Positions 33,915-43,730 are shown, counted from the stretch's first letter. The stretch: DNA of 44,255 nucleotides from Candidatus Electronema sp. (GCA_026645415.1 JAPEVH010000054.1:1-44255), one strand, 5' to 3'. Translations and numbers: made by a program. The notes: generated by a model not told the origin, from the letters alone.

Positions 33915-35549
33915 ATGCCTGTGTTATATGTTAAAAGTCACAAAAAGAATAACGTAAGAAGCTGCACCTATGCATCTCCCCTTTGTATAGCCATTGTCGT
34001 AGCTGCTTTATTCTCATCAGGTATAATGGCAAACAATACGGCCCTTGGGCAGGAACAAGCACAACCTACTCAAGAAGCAGGAACCATTGCCCAAGAACAA
34101 GAGAAAAATAATATAGAAAAGATTAGTGCACAGCGAGTTGAGAAAAATCTAGAAATTACTTTGTATTGTACAAAGGTACCTGTGCAAAATCCGTTCGAGC
34201 AGCCTGGAAGCGGCAGAAAAGGTCTATTTGTTAATATTGCTGACGCAGAAGTTCAGAATCCTGATAGTCTAAAATTGTCTGAAGAATTTCATATTGGATT
34301 AAATATCAAACCAATTAATGAGGGTGGGCATCAAGGAACACGTTTTGAATTCAGCCTACCTGAACCTTTTGTTTCCTATTCGACAAAGGTTGAGGGAAAT
34401 AATGTTATTTTACAACTGAAAGATTTTTTTAAAGATGACTCGGTTGTTGAATCTAATCAAGAGTCGTCAGGAGCGGAAAAGAAAACAGCGTCAGAGAATA
34501 CCGCCCTACTACAGCTCCCAAAGGTTGATCCGCTGCAAAATGTAGGTAAAAAAAACAGTGCTTCATCTTCAGAAAAAAAACAATCTGATCTGCTTGCAGC
34601 TAACGGAAATAGTGACCTTATCACGGTTGATTTTTACAAAATAGATATACATAACGTTTTTCGTATGTTAGGCGATATCAGTGGTTACAATATTATTGTT
34701 ACTGATGGTGTATCTGGTTCCTTAACGCTTTCTTTAAGTGAAGTTCCTTGGGATTTTGCTTTGGATATTATTCTCAATCTTAAAGATTTAGCCAAGCAGC
34801 AACAAAGTAATACTATTGTTATCTACCCAAAAGACAAAGAGTTTATCTGGCCCAAGAGAGAGCAGGACTCTCTCGTTATCGATACAGTGAGTCCTGAAAC
34901 AGAAAAAAAGGATACTTCATCTATTGTTATCAGCCGTCAAAGTGGAACCGACCAGACACAGTCACCGCACCTTGTCGAGGCTAAAAAATTCTTATCACAG
35001 GCTATTGAAGCTGAAAAAAGTGGTGCCCTAGAAACAGCCGTACATTTGTATAGTAAAGCATTAGAAGAATGGCCAGCCAAGACAGAAAAAAGTAGGTTAG
35101 CTAATAAGATTGCTGCTATCTATCTAGCTGAACTTCATCAAAATGCGAAAGCTGTTTATTTTGCTAAAAAAGCTCTTGCTGCTGACAAAAAGAATACGAG
35201 TGCTGCTCTCAATGTAGCTATTGGTTATGCTAATATGGAGGAGAATACTCAGGCACAACAGTATTTCGACCGGAGCATAAGTGTTAAGAAGCCAAGTAAA
35301 GAGGCATTATTTAATTATGCGGTATTTAGCGAGCAACTAAAGCAATATGAAGCAGCCTTACGGCTCTTAAGTAGACATGATGAACTGTATGGAGAAAATT
35401 TGGATTCTATGGTTGCTCGTGCCCGCATTCTTGATCAGCAAGGACATCGAAAAGAAGCAAACCAAGTATATATGGCCATTCTCCATGCTGGTTTCAGCGT
35501 TCCCCAAGATTTGAGAACATTTATTATAGCTAGAATCAAATCTAACTAA
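33915..35549 (+). CDS. PilQ-N-terminal-like protein: AMIN, STN and TPR domains, no secretin channel
   Basis: 544 residues from the ATG at 33915, which has GGGAGG eight bases upstream; starts at 33837 (GTG) and 33852 (ATG) are possible. A signal peptide with a long basic n-region (hydrophobic core CIAIVVAALFSSGIMA) leads into an AMIN-like domain (about residues 70-175; peptidoglycan binding in PilQ), a linker, and an STN/PilQ N0-type domain (about 250-320: ITVDFYKIDIHNVFRMLGDI, VPWDFALDIILNLKDLAKQQ). From about 365 to 540 several TPR-type helices follow (ALETAVHLYSKALEEWP, AVYFAKKALAADKKNTSAAL). PilQ would continue with the secretin channel; here it is absent and the next gene supplies a different secretin. 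It may bind peptidoglycan and the pilotin or secretin during assembly. Confidence 0.85.
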   Translation: MPVLYVKSHKKNNVRSCTYASPLCIAIVVAALFSSGIMANNTALGQEQAQPTQEAGTIAQEQEKNNIEKISAQRVEKNLEITLYCTKVPVQNPFEQPGSGRKGLFVNIADAEVQNPDSLKLSEEFHIGLNIKPINEGGHQGTRFEFSLPEPFVSYSTKVEGNNVILQLKDFFKDDSVVESNQESSGAEKKTASENTALLQLPKVDPLQNVGKKNSASSSEKKQSDLLAANGNSDLITVDFYKIDIHNVFRMLGDISGYNIIVTDGVSGSLTLSLSEVPWDFALDIILNLKDLAKQQQSNTIVIYPKDKEFIWPKREQDSLVIDTVSPETEKKDTSSIVISRQSGTDQTQSPHLVEAKKFLSQAIEAEKSGALETAVHLYSKALEEWPAKTEKSRLANKIAAIYLAELHQNAKAVYFAKKALAADKKNTSAALNVAIGYANMEENTQAQQYFDRSISVKKPSKEALFNYAVFSEQLKQYEAALRLLSRHDELYGENLDSMVARARILDQQGHRKEANQVYMAILHAGFSVPQDLRTFIIARIKSN

Positions 35550-35573
35550 AGAGACAATTCAGGAAAACTGCAA

Positions 35574-37526
35574 ATGAAGATTTATACGCGTCTGCTATTC
35601 AATACTCTCGCGATGATGGTCTCAATACTCCTCTTGTGTTCCTGTGTGGAGAAAGATAAAAAAGCAGAGTCTACACCTTCGCCCGCCCCAGAAAAAAAAG
35701 CAGAGTATCGCACGGTCATCGAACCAACGCTTTTACCAAATCGTTTTCGCCAGACAGGTTATATGATCAGTGAAGACGAAACTGATTCTTCCGCTAAAAC
35801 CAGTAGTACGGCAGCATTAGAAGATCTCCAGCTTAAGGTGGGAGCAAATATTTCCACTAAGGAGCCTATTTCTTTGCGAGACGCAATGAAGGCTCTTGTT
35901 AAGCTCAAAAATATGAGTTTAAGCTGGGCACCAGATGTTGACCAAGGGTTACTTGTTGATATTGATGTCCGAGCAAATGATAATTTCTACGAAGCAATAG
36001 ACAATATTCTTCGCCAGCTTGATTATTTCCATGAAATAGAAGGATCAACTGTTGTTGTAAGGTATAGAGAAACAAAGAAATATCAAATTGCTATGCCGTT
36101 TGTTCGGCAATATTATGATTCTTCAACAGGGTCCACTACAGGCTCCCTTAAAAATCAGCCTTGGGAAAACAAATTTGATCAATGGGAGATTATCCAGAAT
36201 AATATCGACAAAATTATAGCGACTTGGAGTGCGAGCACGGTTACACCTCAAGCAGAAAGTACAGCTACAACAAAAGATACAACAACAAAGAAAGATACAA
36301 CAACAAAGAAAGAGGGCGGAGAGGATACAGGAGCTAATGTCGCTGTATCGAGGAGAGTTTCATCGACTGATTCAACCTACACAGTTGACAAACCAGTTGG
36401 GCTAATCACGGTTAATGCACCGAGATCATTGCAAAAAAAAGTAGCAAATTATTTAAGCAATCTTGAACAAGAATTATATAAGCAAATTATTATTGAGGCA
36501 AAAATTATAGAAGTACAATTGAATGACAGCTCGTCTCTTGGCATCAATTGGAGTCAGCTTCTCAGCAACTTGCGCTTTGAAGGCTTAAGTTACGGTAAAT
36601 CAAAGGTTAATACAAGAGATAGCGAAGATGATAGTGGGACGACCTCGTCATCTAACTATTCAAACTCTAAAACAGATACAAAGGGAAAAAGTTCGTCTAC
36701 TGACTACAAGACGGATATAGAAAGTGATCTAACTAATTATACCAACACGGAAGAAAGTAATTTAGGCTTATCAAGCACTGGAACAGATGACAGCGGAAAA
36801 CAAACATCAGGGGGCACTGCTAATTCAACAAGTGCATTCTCAGATTCCAGTATAGATTCTGCAACGCGTACTATCTCAAATGCCATAGCAAAAGGAACAA
36901 GTGCTGCTACTATTATTACCAGTATAGGTAGTATGACAGAGAGTATAGCTACAGGAGCCACTATAGCTGGTTTTAATTTTACTTCTTTTATTAAGGCACT
37001 GCAGGAGCAAGGAAAAACTACCATTCTTTCCAATCCAAAAATCAGTGTTTTGAATGGCCAGCCAGCGTTAATTAAAGTTGGCAAAGATATAACCTACATT
37101 AGTTCGATAGGAACAAAAAGAGCAGATGCTGGAGGTATTGACTATTCTGTCGAAACAAGCACTCTGCTGTCAGGAATAGGAATGGCATTGACAGCTGTTG
37201 CACGAGAAAACGGCGAAATAGTGATGAATTTATCACCGGTCACCTCAGAACTTGTCGGAGATTCGGTTTATTACGAAACGGTTGGCTTAGGAAAAATAGG
37301 TCTTCCGGTAGTCAATAAACGGGAAATGAATACATGGGTCAAAGTAAAAGACGGTTCAATGCTTGTGGTCGGAGGTCTTATCAGTGACGTGGAGTCAAAG
37401 AGTGGCAACAGTATTATTCCTGGCACTCAAGATATTCCATATCTCAAATACCTGTTTGGTTATGAGGAAAAGACAAAATTAAAACGTGAATTGATCATCC
37501 TGCTGCGGCCGCGCATCATCAATTAG
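35574..37526 (+). CDS. Secretin lipoprotein, MshL-like, of the pilus operon
   Basis: 650 residues. The signal peptide ends LLLCSC (lipobox Cys24), so it is an outer-membrane lipoprotein. The N-terminal STN-like part (residues about 80-165: EPISLRDAMKALVKLKNMSL, YEAIDNILRQLDYF) is followed by a Thr/Lys repeat near 225-250, the N-domain VDKPVGLITVNAPRSLQKKV and YKQIIIEAKIIEVQLNDSS. A roughly 100-residue Ser/Thr-rich insertion (about 342-442) comes next. The secretin core then has TILSNPKISVLNGQPALIKV and the C-terminal MLVVGGLISDVESKSGN, IPYLKYLFGYEEKTKLKREL and IILLRPRII. This layout is that of MshL-type secretins rather than PilQ. It should form the outer-membrane pore for the pilus. Confidence 0.9.
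   Translation: MKIYTRLLFNTLAMMVSILLLCSCVEKDKKAESTPSPAPEKKAEYRTVIEPTLLPNRFRQTGYMISEDETDSSAKTSSTAALEDLQLKVGANISTKEPISLRDAMKALVKLKNMSLSWAPDVDQGLLVDIDVRANDNFYEAIDNILRQLDYFHEIEGSTVVVRYRETKKYQIAMPFVRQYYDSSTGSTTGSLKNQPWENKFDQWEIIQNNIDKIIATWSASTVTPQAESTATTKDTTTKKDTTTKKEGGEDTGANVAVSRRVSSTDSTYTVDKPVGLITVNAPRSLQKKVANYLSNLEQELYKQIIIEAKIIEVQLNDSSSLGINWSQLLSNLRFEGLSYGKSKVNTRDSEDDSGTTSSSNYSNSKTDTKGKSSSTDYKTDIESDLTNYTNTEESNLGLSSTGTDDSGKQTSGGTANSTSAFSDSSIDSATRTISNAIAKGTSAATIITSIGSMTESIATGATIAGFNFTSFIKALQEQGKTTILSNPKISVLNGQPALIKVGKDITYISSIGTKRADAGGIDYSVETSTLLSGIGMALTAVARENGEIVMNLSPVTSELVGDSVYYETVGLGKIGLPVVNKREMNTWVKVKDGSMLVVGGLISDVESKSGNSIIPGTQDIPYLKYLFGYEEKTKLKRELIILLRPRIIN
36273..36308. repeat. 18-bp tandem repeat within the secretin gene
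   Basis: The unit AAAGATACAACAACAAAG at 36273-36290 is repeated exactly at 36291-36308, encoding KDTTTKKDTTTKK. In-frame, so copy number can change without breaking the gene. Confidence 0.9.
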
Positions 37527-37561
37527 TTTTAGCTGAGAGTATAATTTGTGAGGGAGCAACT

Positions 37562-38617
37562 ATGAGCCTGCTGAAATATTTGTCTATCGGAATGCTGGCC
37601 GCAGGAATGCTGGCGGGCTGCGGACAGACAAGAACGGAGACCGTCATGGTCCCGCACGGAGAGAAACCTAATGCGCAAGGCAAAGGGCTGACCGCAGTTA
37701 TTTTGCCTTTTGCTGATTACAGCAGCGGTGACCGGATTGCCTCCGCCTTCCGCCGAAACCTGCTCGTCACGGAATCCTTGACTGACAGTTTGCGCCATAA
37801 CGGCTTTGCTTTGCCTGTGCAGGAAGATGTTTTTCAGCATTTAGTGGAACAGAAAATCATCAACTTGGCATCCTATAGTGAGAATAATTCCAGCGCATCC
37901 TCACTGGCTGGAGAACTGGAAGATCCTGACTGGTCAGACTTGATGAAGGATAAAATCAGGGCCTACATGGACACGCAGGCAATGCAGCAGGTCGGGGGCA
38001 AGAATCCTGCGGTGGATAGCCCTGGTACGCATGGTCTGACACCCCAAGAAGTGGTTAAGATTGGCCGTAAGTTTGGAGCTGACTACATCGTTCGAGGCCG
38101 AATCCTTGAGTTCAGAACCCGACAAGAGCATAGCTGGGATCCGAGAAAGCGCGGCATTATCCCCTTTGTCACCGGCACCACCAGCCGGATTGCCTTTGGC
38201 TTTGCTGATTCAGAACATTATGACAACTTAGGCAACACAATCGCAGGCAGCGCATGGGGTGGTGTTGTCGGCAGCAATGCGGACTGGCCTTGGGATTCAG
38301 ATGACGGGCACGGCTTTTTTGGTATAAGCAGCGGCAAAGGTGCCAACACGATTGTTTGGTCTGTAGCTGGCGGTGCGATAGGCGATATGGCCAAGCATAG
38401 CGGCCAAGTCGATCAGGCCGTTGTGCAAATGCGCATCTGGGTGCAGGATGCCTACGATGCTCAAGTAATCTGGAGCAACCGGATCGAGGTTCGGGTTGCT
38501 CCAGAGTCTGTGCTGGCAGACAACCAATATGATGACCTGTTTGATCAGGCAGTTAAAAAGGCAACTAACTCCTTGATAGAGAACTTTGTCACTTACGGTA
38601 TTCCTCAGCAGCCGTGA
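37562..38617 (+). CDS. Lipoprotein with CsgG/TolB-like N-terminal region
   Basis: 351 residues. Signal peptide with lipobox LAGC (Cys20), AGGGAG upstream of the ATG at 37562. The mature part has LTAVILPFADYSSGDRIASA then LTDSLRHNGFALPVQEDVFQ, and later VVKIGRKFGADYIVRGRILE. That is the strand-helix-strand pattern, with a PFxD motif and a gadyiv-G-i element, of CsgG- and TolB-N-like lipoproteins. A glycine-rich segment (about 220-280) could be a membrane-associated loop. It follows the secretin gene by 35 bases and is more GC-rich than the pil genes. It may be an accessory outer-membrane factor, but there is no evidence for pilotin function. It is followed by a terminator. Confidence 0.75.
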   Translation: MSLLKYLSIGMLAAGMLAGCGQTRTETVMVPHGEKPNAQGKGLTAVILPFADYSSGDRIASAFRRNLLVTESLTDSLRHNGFALPVQEDVFQHLVEQKIINLASYSENNSSASSLAGELEDPDWSDLMKDKIRAYMDTQAMQQVGGKNPAVDSPGTHGLTPQEVVKIGRKFGADYIVRGRILEFRTRQEHSWDPRKRGIIPFVTGTTSRIAFGFADSEHYDNLGNTIAGSAWGGVVGSNADWPWDSDDGHGFFGISSGKGANTIVWSVAGGAIGDMAKHSGQVDQAVVQMRIWVQDAYDAQVIWSNRIEVRVAPESVLADNQYDDLFDQAVKKATNSLIENFVTYGIPQQP

Positions 38618-38641
38618 CAAAAGCATAGCCCGCCTCAAGAG

Positions 38642-38675
38642 AGCCGAACACTGGAAAGTGTTCGGCTTTTTTATT
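38642..38675. terminator. Terminator between the lipoprotein gene and secB
   Basis: Perfect 11-pair stem AGCCGAACACT (38642-38652) with AGTGTTCGGCT (38657-38667), four-base loop, then a T run on the plus strand. It ends the plus-strand transcript; on the minus strand the tail (CTTGAGGCG) is poor. Confidence 0.93.
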
Positions 38676-39138
38676 AGGAAGCCTTTTTCTGTAACCTTTG
38701 TTCGTATAAAGCAACAAAGTTAATTGGCTCCATAAGGAAGGGCATGAAGCCTCCATCGACAGCAAGCTGAGAGGCGACTTGGCGGGTGAAGGGAAAGAGC
38801 ATCAACGGGCAGTCCACGCCCAGCACCCGCTGGATATGCTCGGCTGGGATGTTCTTGAGCAGGAATACTGCCGCATGTTCCAGCTCGATCACGAACATGA
38901 CCATGTCATCTGCTTTCTGATCCACCACTTTGGCAGTGACAGCGATGGAGACCTCGTAGTGGTCATCATCAACTTGCCTGTTGTTCAGCTGAAGATTGAA
39001 ATCAACCTTGGCCTCCTGCCCTTGGGGCAAGAAGATCTGCGGGGCATTGGGATTTTCAAACGACAAATCCTTAAGGTACATCTTCTGCATCCGAAATACT
39101 GGAACTTCCTGCTGATTCACCTTGTTTTCTTCACTCAT
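38674..39138 (-). CDS. secB: Protein-export chaperone SecB
   Basis: 154 residues. YLKDLSFENPNAPQIFLPQG, VDFNLQLNNRQVDDDHYEVS, FVIELEHAAVFLLKNIPAEH, LGVDCPLMLFPFTRQVASQL and GGFMPFLMEPINFVALYEQR are all SecB signatures. It holds preproteins unfolded and passes them to SecA. SecB is less widespread in deltaproteobacteria than in gamma classes but does occur. It lies 190 bases downstream of mfd and in the same direction. Confidence 0.96.
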   Translation of the reverse strand: MSEENKVNQQEVPVFRMQKMYLKDLSFENPNAPQIFLPQGQEAKVDFNLQLNNRQVDDDHYEVSIAVTAKVVDQKADDMVMFVIELEHAAVFLLKNIPAEHIQRVLGVDCPLMLFPFTRQVASQLAVDGGFMPFLMEPINFVALYEQRLQKKAS

Positions 39139-39328
39139 CTGGATAAAGCCTCTGCGGTTTTGTTGTGTGGAAAAATTGCATCATTTACTGGGCACCTAAT
39201 AAACCATTGACTGTAGCTGAACTCAACAGTTTTTTCTGTGCCAGACTGTTGCTGGCCGAGTGCGGCTGGCAACATAATAATAGCCCATGTCGAGTATGCG
39301 GCTCCGAGTTTACCTGACGCGGCAATAC

Positions 39329-42300
39329 TCATTCCACCCAGCCCAGCAGCTTCAGCACGGCCTCAATCTGACCAAAGAGGTCATCCTCTGTTTTCAAGCC
39401 AACAATCAATCGTCCATCCGGGCTGAGACGCACCGGTTCAGGGGTGGGCTTCTGCCACTTTTTCAATACCTTTGGCTGCTTGGGCTGGAATCGTTCGACA
39501 AAGGCGACCAAAGTTTCCGGGGCAACGGATGTGGTCTCGCTGAAGCTAAAGACTAGGCCGACCGGGGCCAGCTCCACTTTGCTGATGCCCAAGCTGCGCA
39601 GAGGATGCTTGAGACCCAGCAGGGCGAATAGGGTCTCTGCCTCTGGGGGCAGGGGGCCAAAGCGGTCGATGATTTCTTCCTTTAGATCAGCAAGCTGGTC
39701 GGGCTGGGCATTGCCTGCTGCCGAGAGCCGCCGGTAGAGGCGGTAGCGCAGGGCGGTTTCCCGGACGTAGGCATCGGGCAGGAAGGCGGCCACAGGCAGC
39801 TTGATCTCCGGCTCTGGCAGGCGTTCCGGCTGCCCGCCTTGTGCTGTCTTCTGGTTCTTGAGATCAGCAACCGTGGATTGGAGCAGCTCAAGATAGAGAT
39901 CATAGCCAACCGCCGCGATGTGGCCGGACTGCGAATCGCCAAGCAGGTTGCCGCCGCCCCGAATCTGCAAGTCGTTCATGGCCAGTTTGAAGCCGCTGCC
40001 CATCTCTGAACAATCCATCAGGGCATGGAGGCGACGCTCGGCCTCAGCCGTTAACTGCTCGGTATCAGGAACCAAGAGATAGGCATAGGACTGGCGGCTG
40101 GCCCGGCCCACCCGACCCCGTAGCTGATACATGTCGGCCAAGCCGATGCGGTCGGCCCGGTTGATAATGATGGTGTTGGCATTGGCAATGTCAAGGCCAG
40201 ACTCGACAATGGTGGTGCAGACCAGCACGTCCAGCTCATGGCTGATGAAACTGACCATGATCTCTTCCAGTTCCGGGCCGGGCATCTGGCCGTGGGCCAC
40301 AGCAATGCGGGCAGTCGGGGCAAGCTGGCGCAAATGCTCGGCCATCGAATAGATCGACTGGATGCGGTTGTGGATAAAGAAAACTTGGCCGCCCCGCGTC
40401 AGCTCCTGCTGCACCGCCTCACGAATAACCAGATCATCCTTGCGGGCTAGGAAGGTCTTGACTGCTTGACGGTGGCGCGGCGGGCTGGAGATCACCGACA
40501 GATCCCTGATGCCTAAAAGGGACATTTGCAGGGTGCGGGGAATCGGGGTCGCGGTCAGGGTGAGCACATCCACATCTGCACGGAGCTTCTTGAGCCGCTC
40601 CTTGTGCGAAACCCCGAAGCGGTGTTCCTCATCAACAATCAGCAAGCCCAATTTGTGAAAGGAAATGCTGGCCGAGAGCAGCCGGTGCGTGCCGACAACC
40701 AGATCGATCTGGCCAGACTTGAGGCCCTCGGCAATCTTCCGCTGCTCCTTGGTGCTGCGGAAGCGGCTGGTGCAGGCCACGGTGATGTTGAAGCCGCCGA
40801 AACGCTCACAAAAGGTGGCTGCGTGTTGCTCGGCCAAGACCGTGGTCGGCACTAAGACTGCCACCTGAAAGCCGTCCTCAATTACCTTGCAGGCTGCCCG
40901 CACCGCCACTTCCGTCTTGCCATACCCCACATCGCCACAGACCAGCCGATCCATTGGCTTGGCCACTTGCAGGTCGCGGAGCACATCCTCAATCGCGGCG
41001 GCCTGTCCCTCAGTCTCGTCATAAGGAAAAGACTCGGCCAGCTCTTTGTATAAGGTGCTTGGCGGCTCGAAACTGTGCCCTTGTCGCATTTCCCGCTTGG
41101 CGTAGATATCCAGCAGATCCTGCGCCTTCTGCCAGACGGCATCCGTGACCTTCTTCTTGGCTGTCTGCCAGCGCGAGGAGCCGAGCTTATCCAACTTAGG
41201 CTGGTCATCACCAAGACCCTGATAACGGCTGACCAAGTGGAGCTGATCAACCGGCACATAGAGGCGGTCATTGCCAAGAAAATCAAGATGGAGAAAGTCG
41301 CCGCGCTGGCCAGCAAAGTCCATATTGAGCAAGCCCTGATAGCAGGCCAGCCCATGATCGCGATGCACAGCAAGGTCGCCGCTCGCAAGGTCATCTCCAG
41401 CCAGATGCGCACCTTGCCCTCTGCGCCCCTGCCTGCGCTGGCTCTGTGGGCCGAGCCGCTTCTCACCAAACAGCTCGGCTGCGGACAGAATATGGAGCTT
41501 CTCTTCTGGTAGGTCAAAACCCTGCGAAAGCGGGTGTTCGACCAAGAGCAGGGCAGGGCAGGGGCAGCTCTTTAGATCACAAGGCGAGCTGATGCGGTGC
41601 GGCTGAAGGCCACAGCCGACCAACATTTCCTCAAGATGGGCGGCTTGCAGGCTGGAGCGGCAGGCGATGATGGTAGTCTCGCCCGCCTGAAGCCAGTTGG
41701 TCAGCCGCTCGGCCAAGGGCACGATCACGCCGTGCTGCTTGCGTTCGCTCTCTATCTCTTGTCTGAGCTGACCATGACCGCTGCTCGCCTCAGTTGCTGG
41801 GTCTGGCAGGCTGCGCAGCTCAAGGCGCGGGACAGCGGCCAAACGCCGCTCCACTTCGCTTTGGCTGAGGAAGAGGCTCTTTGGCGGCAGGACAAAGCCT
41901 TGCTTGGCTTCCTCAGCGCAGTTGCGCTCAATCCGCTCCCAGAGCAGGCTGATCTTCTCGGCCAGTGCATCTGGGTCAAGTACCACGCAGGCCGTATCCG
42001 GGGGCAGATAGTCGAACAGGGTCTGCAGCTTTGAGCAGACCAAAGGCAGAAGAAACTCGCTGCCCGGAAAGCGGTGCTGCTCTTTGAGCTGCTCAAGTGC
42101 CTTGGCATCGGTGAAGCCCAAGGCAGCGGCCCGGCTGTCTATATCCTCCTGCCATTGGGCCAAGGCTACCGCATTGCTGGGAAAGAGGATGTCTGAGGCA
42201 GGCAGCAGCACGGCCTCGTTTAGCTCCTCCTCAGAACGCTGAGTGAGCGGGTCAACAAGCCGGATGGATTCGATCTTGTCACCAGAGAAGCTGAGGCGCA

Positions 42301-42847
42301 GGGCACGGCCTTCAAGAGCGGGCTGAAAGGGCGGGGGAAAGCAGTCGATAATGGTACCGCGCCGGGCCAAGTCGCCGGGCTGCTGCACCAGTTCGCAGGC
42401 TTGATAGCCGCTGTGCACCAAGGTAGCGATCAGCTCCTCTTGCTCACAGTCCTCGCCAGCCATAACCAGCTCGCAGTGCTCATTGAGCAGCTTGCCGGGC
42501 AGTACCCGGCGCAGTACGGCCTCTGCTGAAGCAAGGATGATACCGGGCTGGTTGCGCTCATTAAGGAAATGGAGTGCGGCGAGACGGGCCGCTGTGGTGC
42601 TCGGATCAGGGGCAAGGCGGGCGTAGGGCGGAATCTCAAAAGACGGGAAGACCAGTACTGGCGTAGCCGTGAACAGGCTGATGTCTCGCGCCAATGGCTC
42701 TAACTGTTCGTCCGTGGGCACGAGGCAGCAGATGCTCTCCTGCCGGGCCGCTTGCAAGCGGGCAAGGAGCAGAGCCGCAGCACCGCTGTTCAGGCCGTGG
42801 ACAACAGCCTGCCGCTGGTCAGATAATTGCTTGAAAAGGGGAAGCAT
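39329..42847 (-). CDS. mfd: Transcription-repair coupling factor Mfd
   Basis: 1172 residues, near the usual 1150. The N-terminal UvrB-homology region ([39 protein letters not shown]) binds UvrA. The RNA-polymerase-interacting domain has [20 protein letters not shown] and [20 protein letters not shown]. The RecG-like motor has the Walker A motif [15 protein letters not shown] near residue 640 and a DEEH box in [20 protein letters not shown] near 740. The motor continues with [20 protein letters not shown], and the end is the D7 domain. It removes stalled RNA polymerase and recruits UvrA. The gene is GC-rich and its ribosome site is weak. Confidence 0.97.
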   Translation of the reverse strand: MLPLFKQLSDQRQAVVHGLNSGAAALLLARLQAARQESICCLVPTDEQLEPLARDISLFTATPVLVFPSFEIPPYARLAPDPSTTAARLAALHFLNERNQPGIILASAEAVLRRVLPGKLLNEHCELVMAGEDCEQEELIATLVHSGYQACELVQQPGDLARRGTIIDCFPPPFQPALEGRALRLSFSGDKIESIRLVDPLTQRSEEELNEAVLLPASDILFPSNAVALAQWQEDIDSRAAALGFTDAKALEQLKEQHRFPGSEFLLPLVCSKLQTLFDYLPPDTACVVLDPDALAEKISLLWERIERNCAEEAKQGFVLPPKSLFLSQSEVERRLAAVPRLELRSLPDPATEASSGHGQLRQEIESERKQHGVIVPLAERLTNWLQAGETTIIACRSSLQAAHLEEMLVGCGLQPHRISSPCDLKSCPCPALLLVEHPLSQGFDLPEEKLHILSAAELFGEKRLGPQSQRRQGRRGQGAHLAGDDLASGDLAVHRDHGLACYQGLLNMDFAGQRGDFLHLDFLGNDRLYVPVDQLHLVSRYQGLGDDQPKLDKLGSSRWQTAKKKVTDAVWQKAQDLLDIYAKREMRQGHSFEPPSTLYKELAESFPYDETEGQAAAIEDVLRDLQVAKPMDRLVCGDVGYGKTEVAVRAACKVIEDGFQVAVLVPTTVLAEQHAATFCERFGGFNITVACTSRFRSTKEQRKIAEGLKSGQIDLVVGTHRLLSASISFHKLGLLIVDEEHRFGVSHKERLKKLRADVDVLTLTATPIPRTLQMSLLGIRDLSVISSPPRHRQAVKTFLARKDDLVIREAVQQELTRGGQVFFIHNRIQSIYSMAEHLRQLAPTARIAVAHGQMPGPELEEIMVSFISHELDVLVCTTIVESGLDIANANTIIINRADRIGLADMYQLRGRVGRASRQSYAYLLVPDTEQLTAEAERRLHALMDCSEMGSGFKLAMNDLQIRGGGNLLGDSQSGHIAAVGYDLYLELLQSTVADLKNQKTAQGGQPERLPEPEIKLPVAAFLPDAYVRETALRYRLYRRLSAAGNAQPDQLADLKEEIIDRFGPLPPEAETLFALLGLKHPLRSLGISKVELAPVGLVFSFSETTSVAPETLVAFVERFQPKQPKVLKKWQKPTPEPVRLSPDGRLIVGLKTEDDLFGQIEAVLKLLGWVE

Positions 42848-43004
42848 GGTTGCTACTACCTACCATGCGCAGGTGCAGATGTAAACCGGAAAGACCTGCT
42901 GGCCGGTCAGGTTCTGGGTGATGATTGTCAGAACCTTCAGAGCAGCCTAAGCTGAGACTCGGATGAGCATTGTAAATCAATGTCATGCTTTGGTTTTTTA
43001 TTTA

Positions 43005-43246
43005 CCCTGCTGCTTTTCCGCCCACTCCAGCACTTGGTCGAATTTGCTTTGGCCGGGCGGTTGCACAAGGCAAGCCTCTTAGCTTTCAAATCTTTTAAGA
43101 GCCATTTTATATATTTGGCTTTTATCCCGTTTGCCAACTGCGATGACTGACACAATCAGCTCGTTGTCACGAACCTGATAGACAAGACGATATCCGACCC
43201 GCCGAAGTTTAATTTTGTAGCAGTCTTTCATTCCGCTGAGTTGCGC
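43005..43246. repeat. Tandem duplication, copy A (toxin 3' end and downstream)
   Basis: Bases 43005-43202 match 43731-43928 without gaps, with about five differences by eye (roughly 97% identity). Bases 43237-43246 match 43929-43938, so copy B has lost the intervening 34 bases of copy A. The deletion ends lie at two CCGC tetramers (43199-43202 and 43233-43236). Copy A contains the 3' end of the intact toxin gene. Confidence 0.93.
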
Positions 43247-43369
43247 GTTTTGCACTCTTGGCTGCTCAAGCCGCTCTTTGAGCTTTTTGGCCAAAATGGA
43301 GCGGATTGTTGCGTCAAGACTGTCCCATTCTTTTTTCGCTTCCTGTTTGAAGACCAGCTTAAAGGTCAT
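43079..43369 (-). CDS. RelE/ParE-superfamily toxin (StbE-like)
   Basis: 96 residues from the ATG at 43369. MTFKLVFKQEAKKEWDSLDA, IRSILAKKLKERLEQPRV, LSGMKDCYKIKLRRVGYRLV and VIAVGKRDKSQIYKMAL match RelE/StbE toxins, which cleave mRNA at the ribosome. The arginines and lysines expected near the active site (R in LRRVGYRLVYQV, K/R in VGKRDK) are present. Its start lies inside the end of the antitoxin gene (11-base overlap), the usual antitoxin-first arrangement. It ends in a TAA followed by 26 further in-frame sense codons. Confidence 0.92.
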   Translation of the reverse strand: MTFKLVFKQEAKKEWDSLDATIRSILAKKLKERLEQPRVQNAQLSGMKDCYKIKLRRVGYRLVYQVRDNELIVSVIAVGKRDKSQIYKMALKRFES

Positions 43370-43613
43370 CAATATCCACCTCAATTTCAGGCTGGCTTTC
43401 CCGTCTCCTGACAAGTTCTGCCAGCTCAGCATCCTCCAGTCTGTCGAGCAGCATTTCATACAGCTCTGCTGGAACAGCGTAAAATGCCGGTTCATTCTGG
43501 TCCAGAATGACAACCGGCGCGCCGTGTCCCTGCTGAAGCACGGCCAGCGGATTTTTTTGCAGTTCAGCTATTCCAGCACTGACATCAGCTAAAATTGAAC
43601 GTGTGCGAGCCAT
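43359..43613 (-). CDS. Phd/YefM-type antitoxin (StbD-like)
   Basis: 84 residues from the ATG at 43613 with GGAGGG about eight bases upstream. MARTRSILADVSAGIAELQK then NPLAVLQQGHGAPVVILDQN and EPAFYAVPAELYEMLLDRLE match the N-terminal DNA-binding half of StbD/YefM antitoxins, and the acidic tail (ESQPEIEVDIDDL) is the toxin-neutralising part. It should repress its own promoter as a complex with the toxin. It overlaps the toxin start. Confidence 0.92.
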   Translation of the reverse strand: MARTRSILADVSAGIAELQKNPLAVLQQGHGAPVVILDQNEPAFYAVPAELYEMLLDRLEDAELAELVRRRESQPEIEVDIDDL

Positions 43614-43730
43614 GATGAAGCCCTCCTTCCGCATCTGATGCGGCATGTTTTCATTTGCTGTGAATACAGGATACAACGCGGAAGGAAAGGACGCAATACA
43701 GGTGGTCAATTGGCTTTTTTCCCACCGCTG

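Noticed and set aside
39242-39273. Hairpin (GTTGCTGGCCG...CGGCTGGCAAC) downstream of mfd as its terminator.
   Set aside because: The stem has mismatches and no T run follows on the minus strand.
42937-43155. Two similar 70-residue open frames (42937-43155 and 43651-43881, minus) as a duplicated small gene.
   Set aside because: They are out-of-frame readings of the toxin 3' end and its duplicate; the similarity comes from the DNA duplication.
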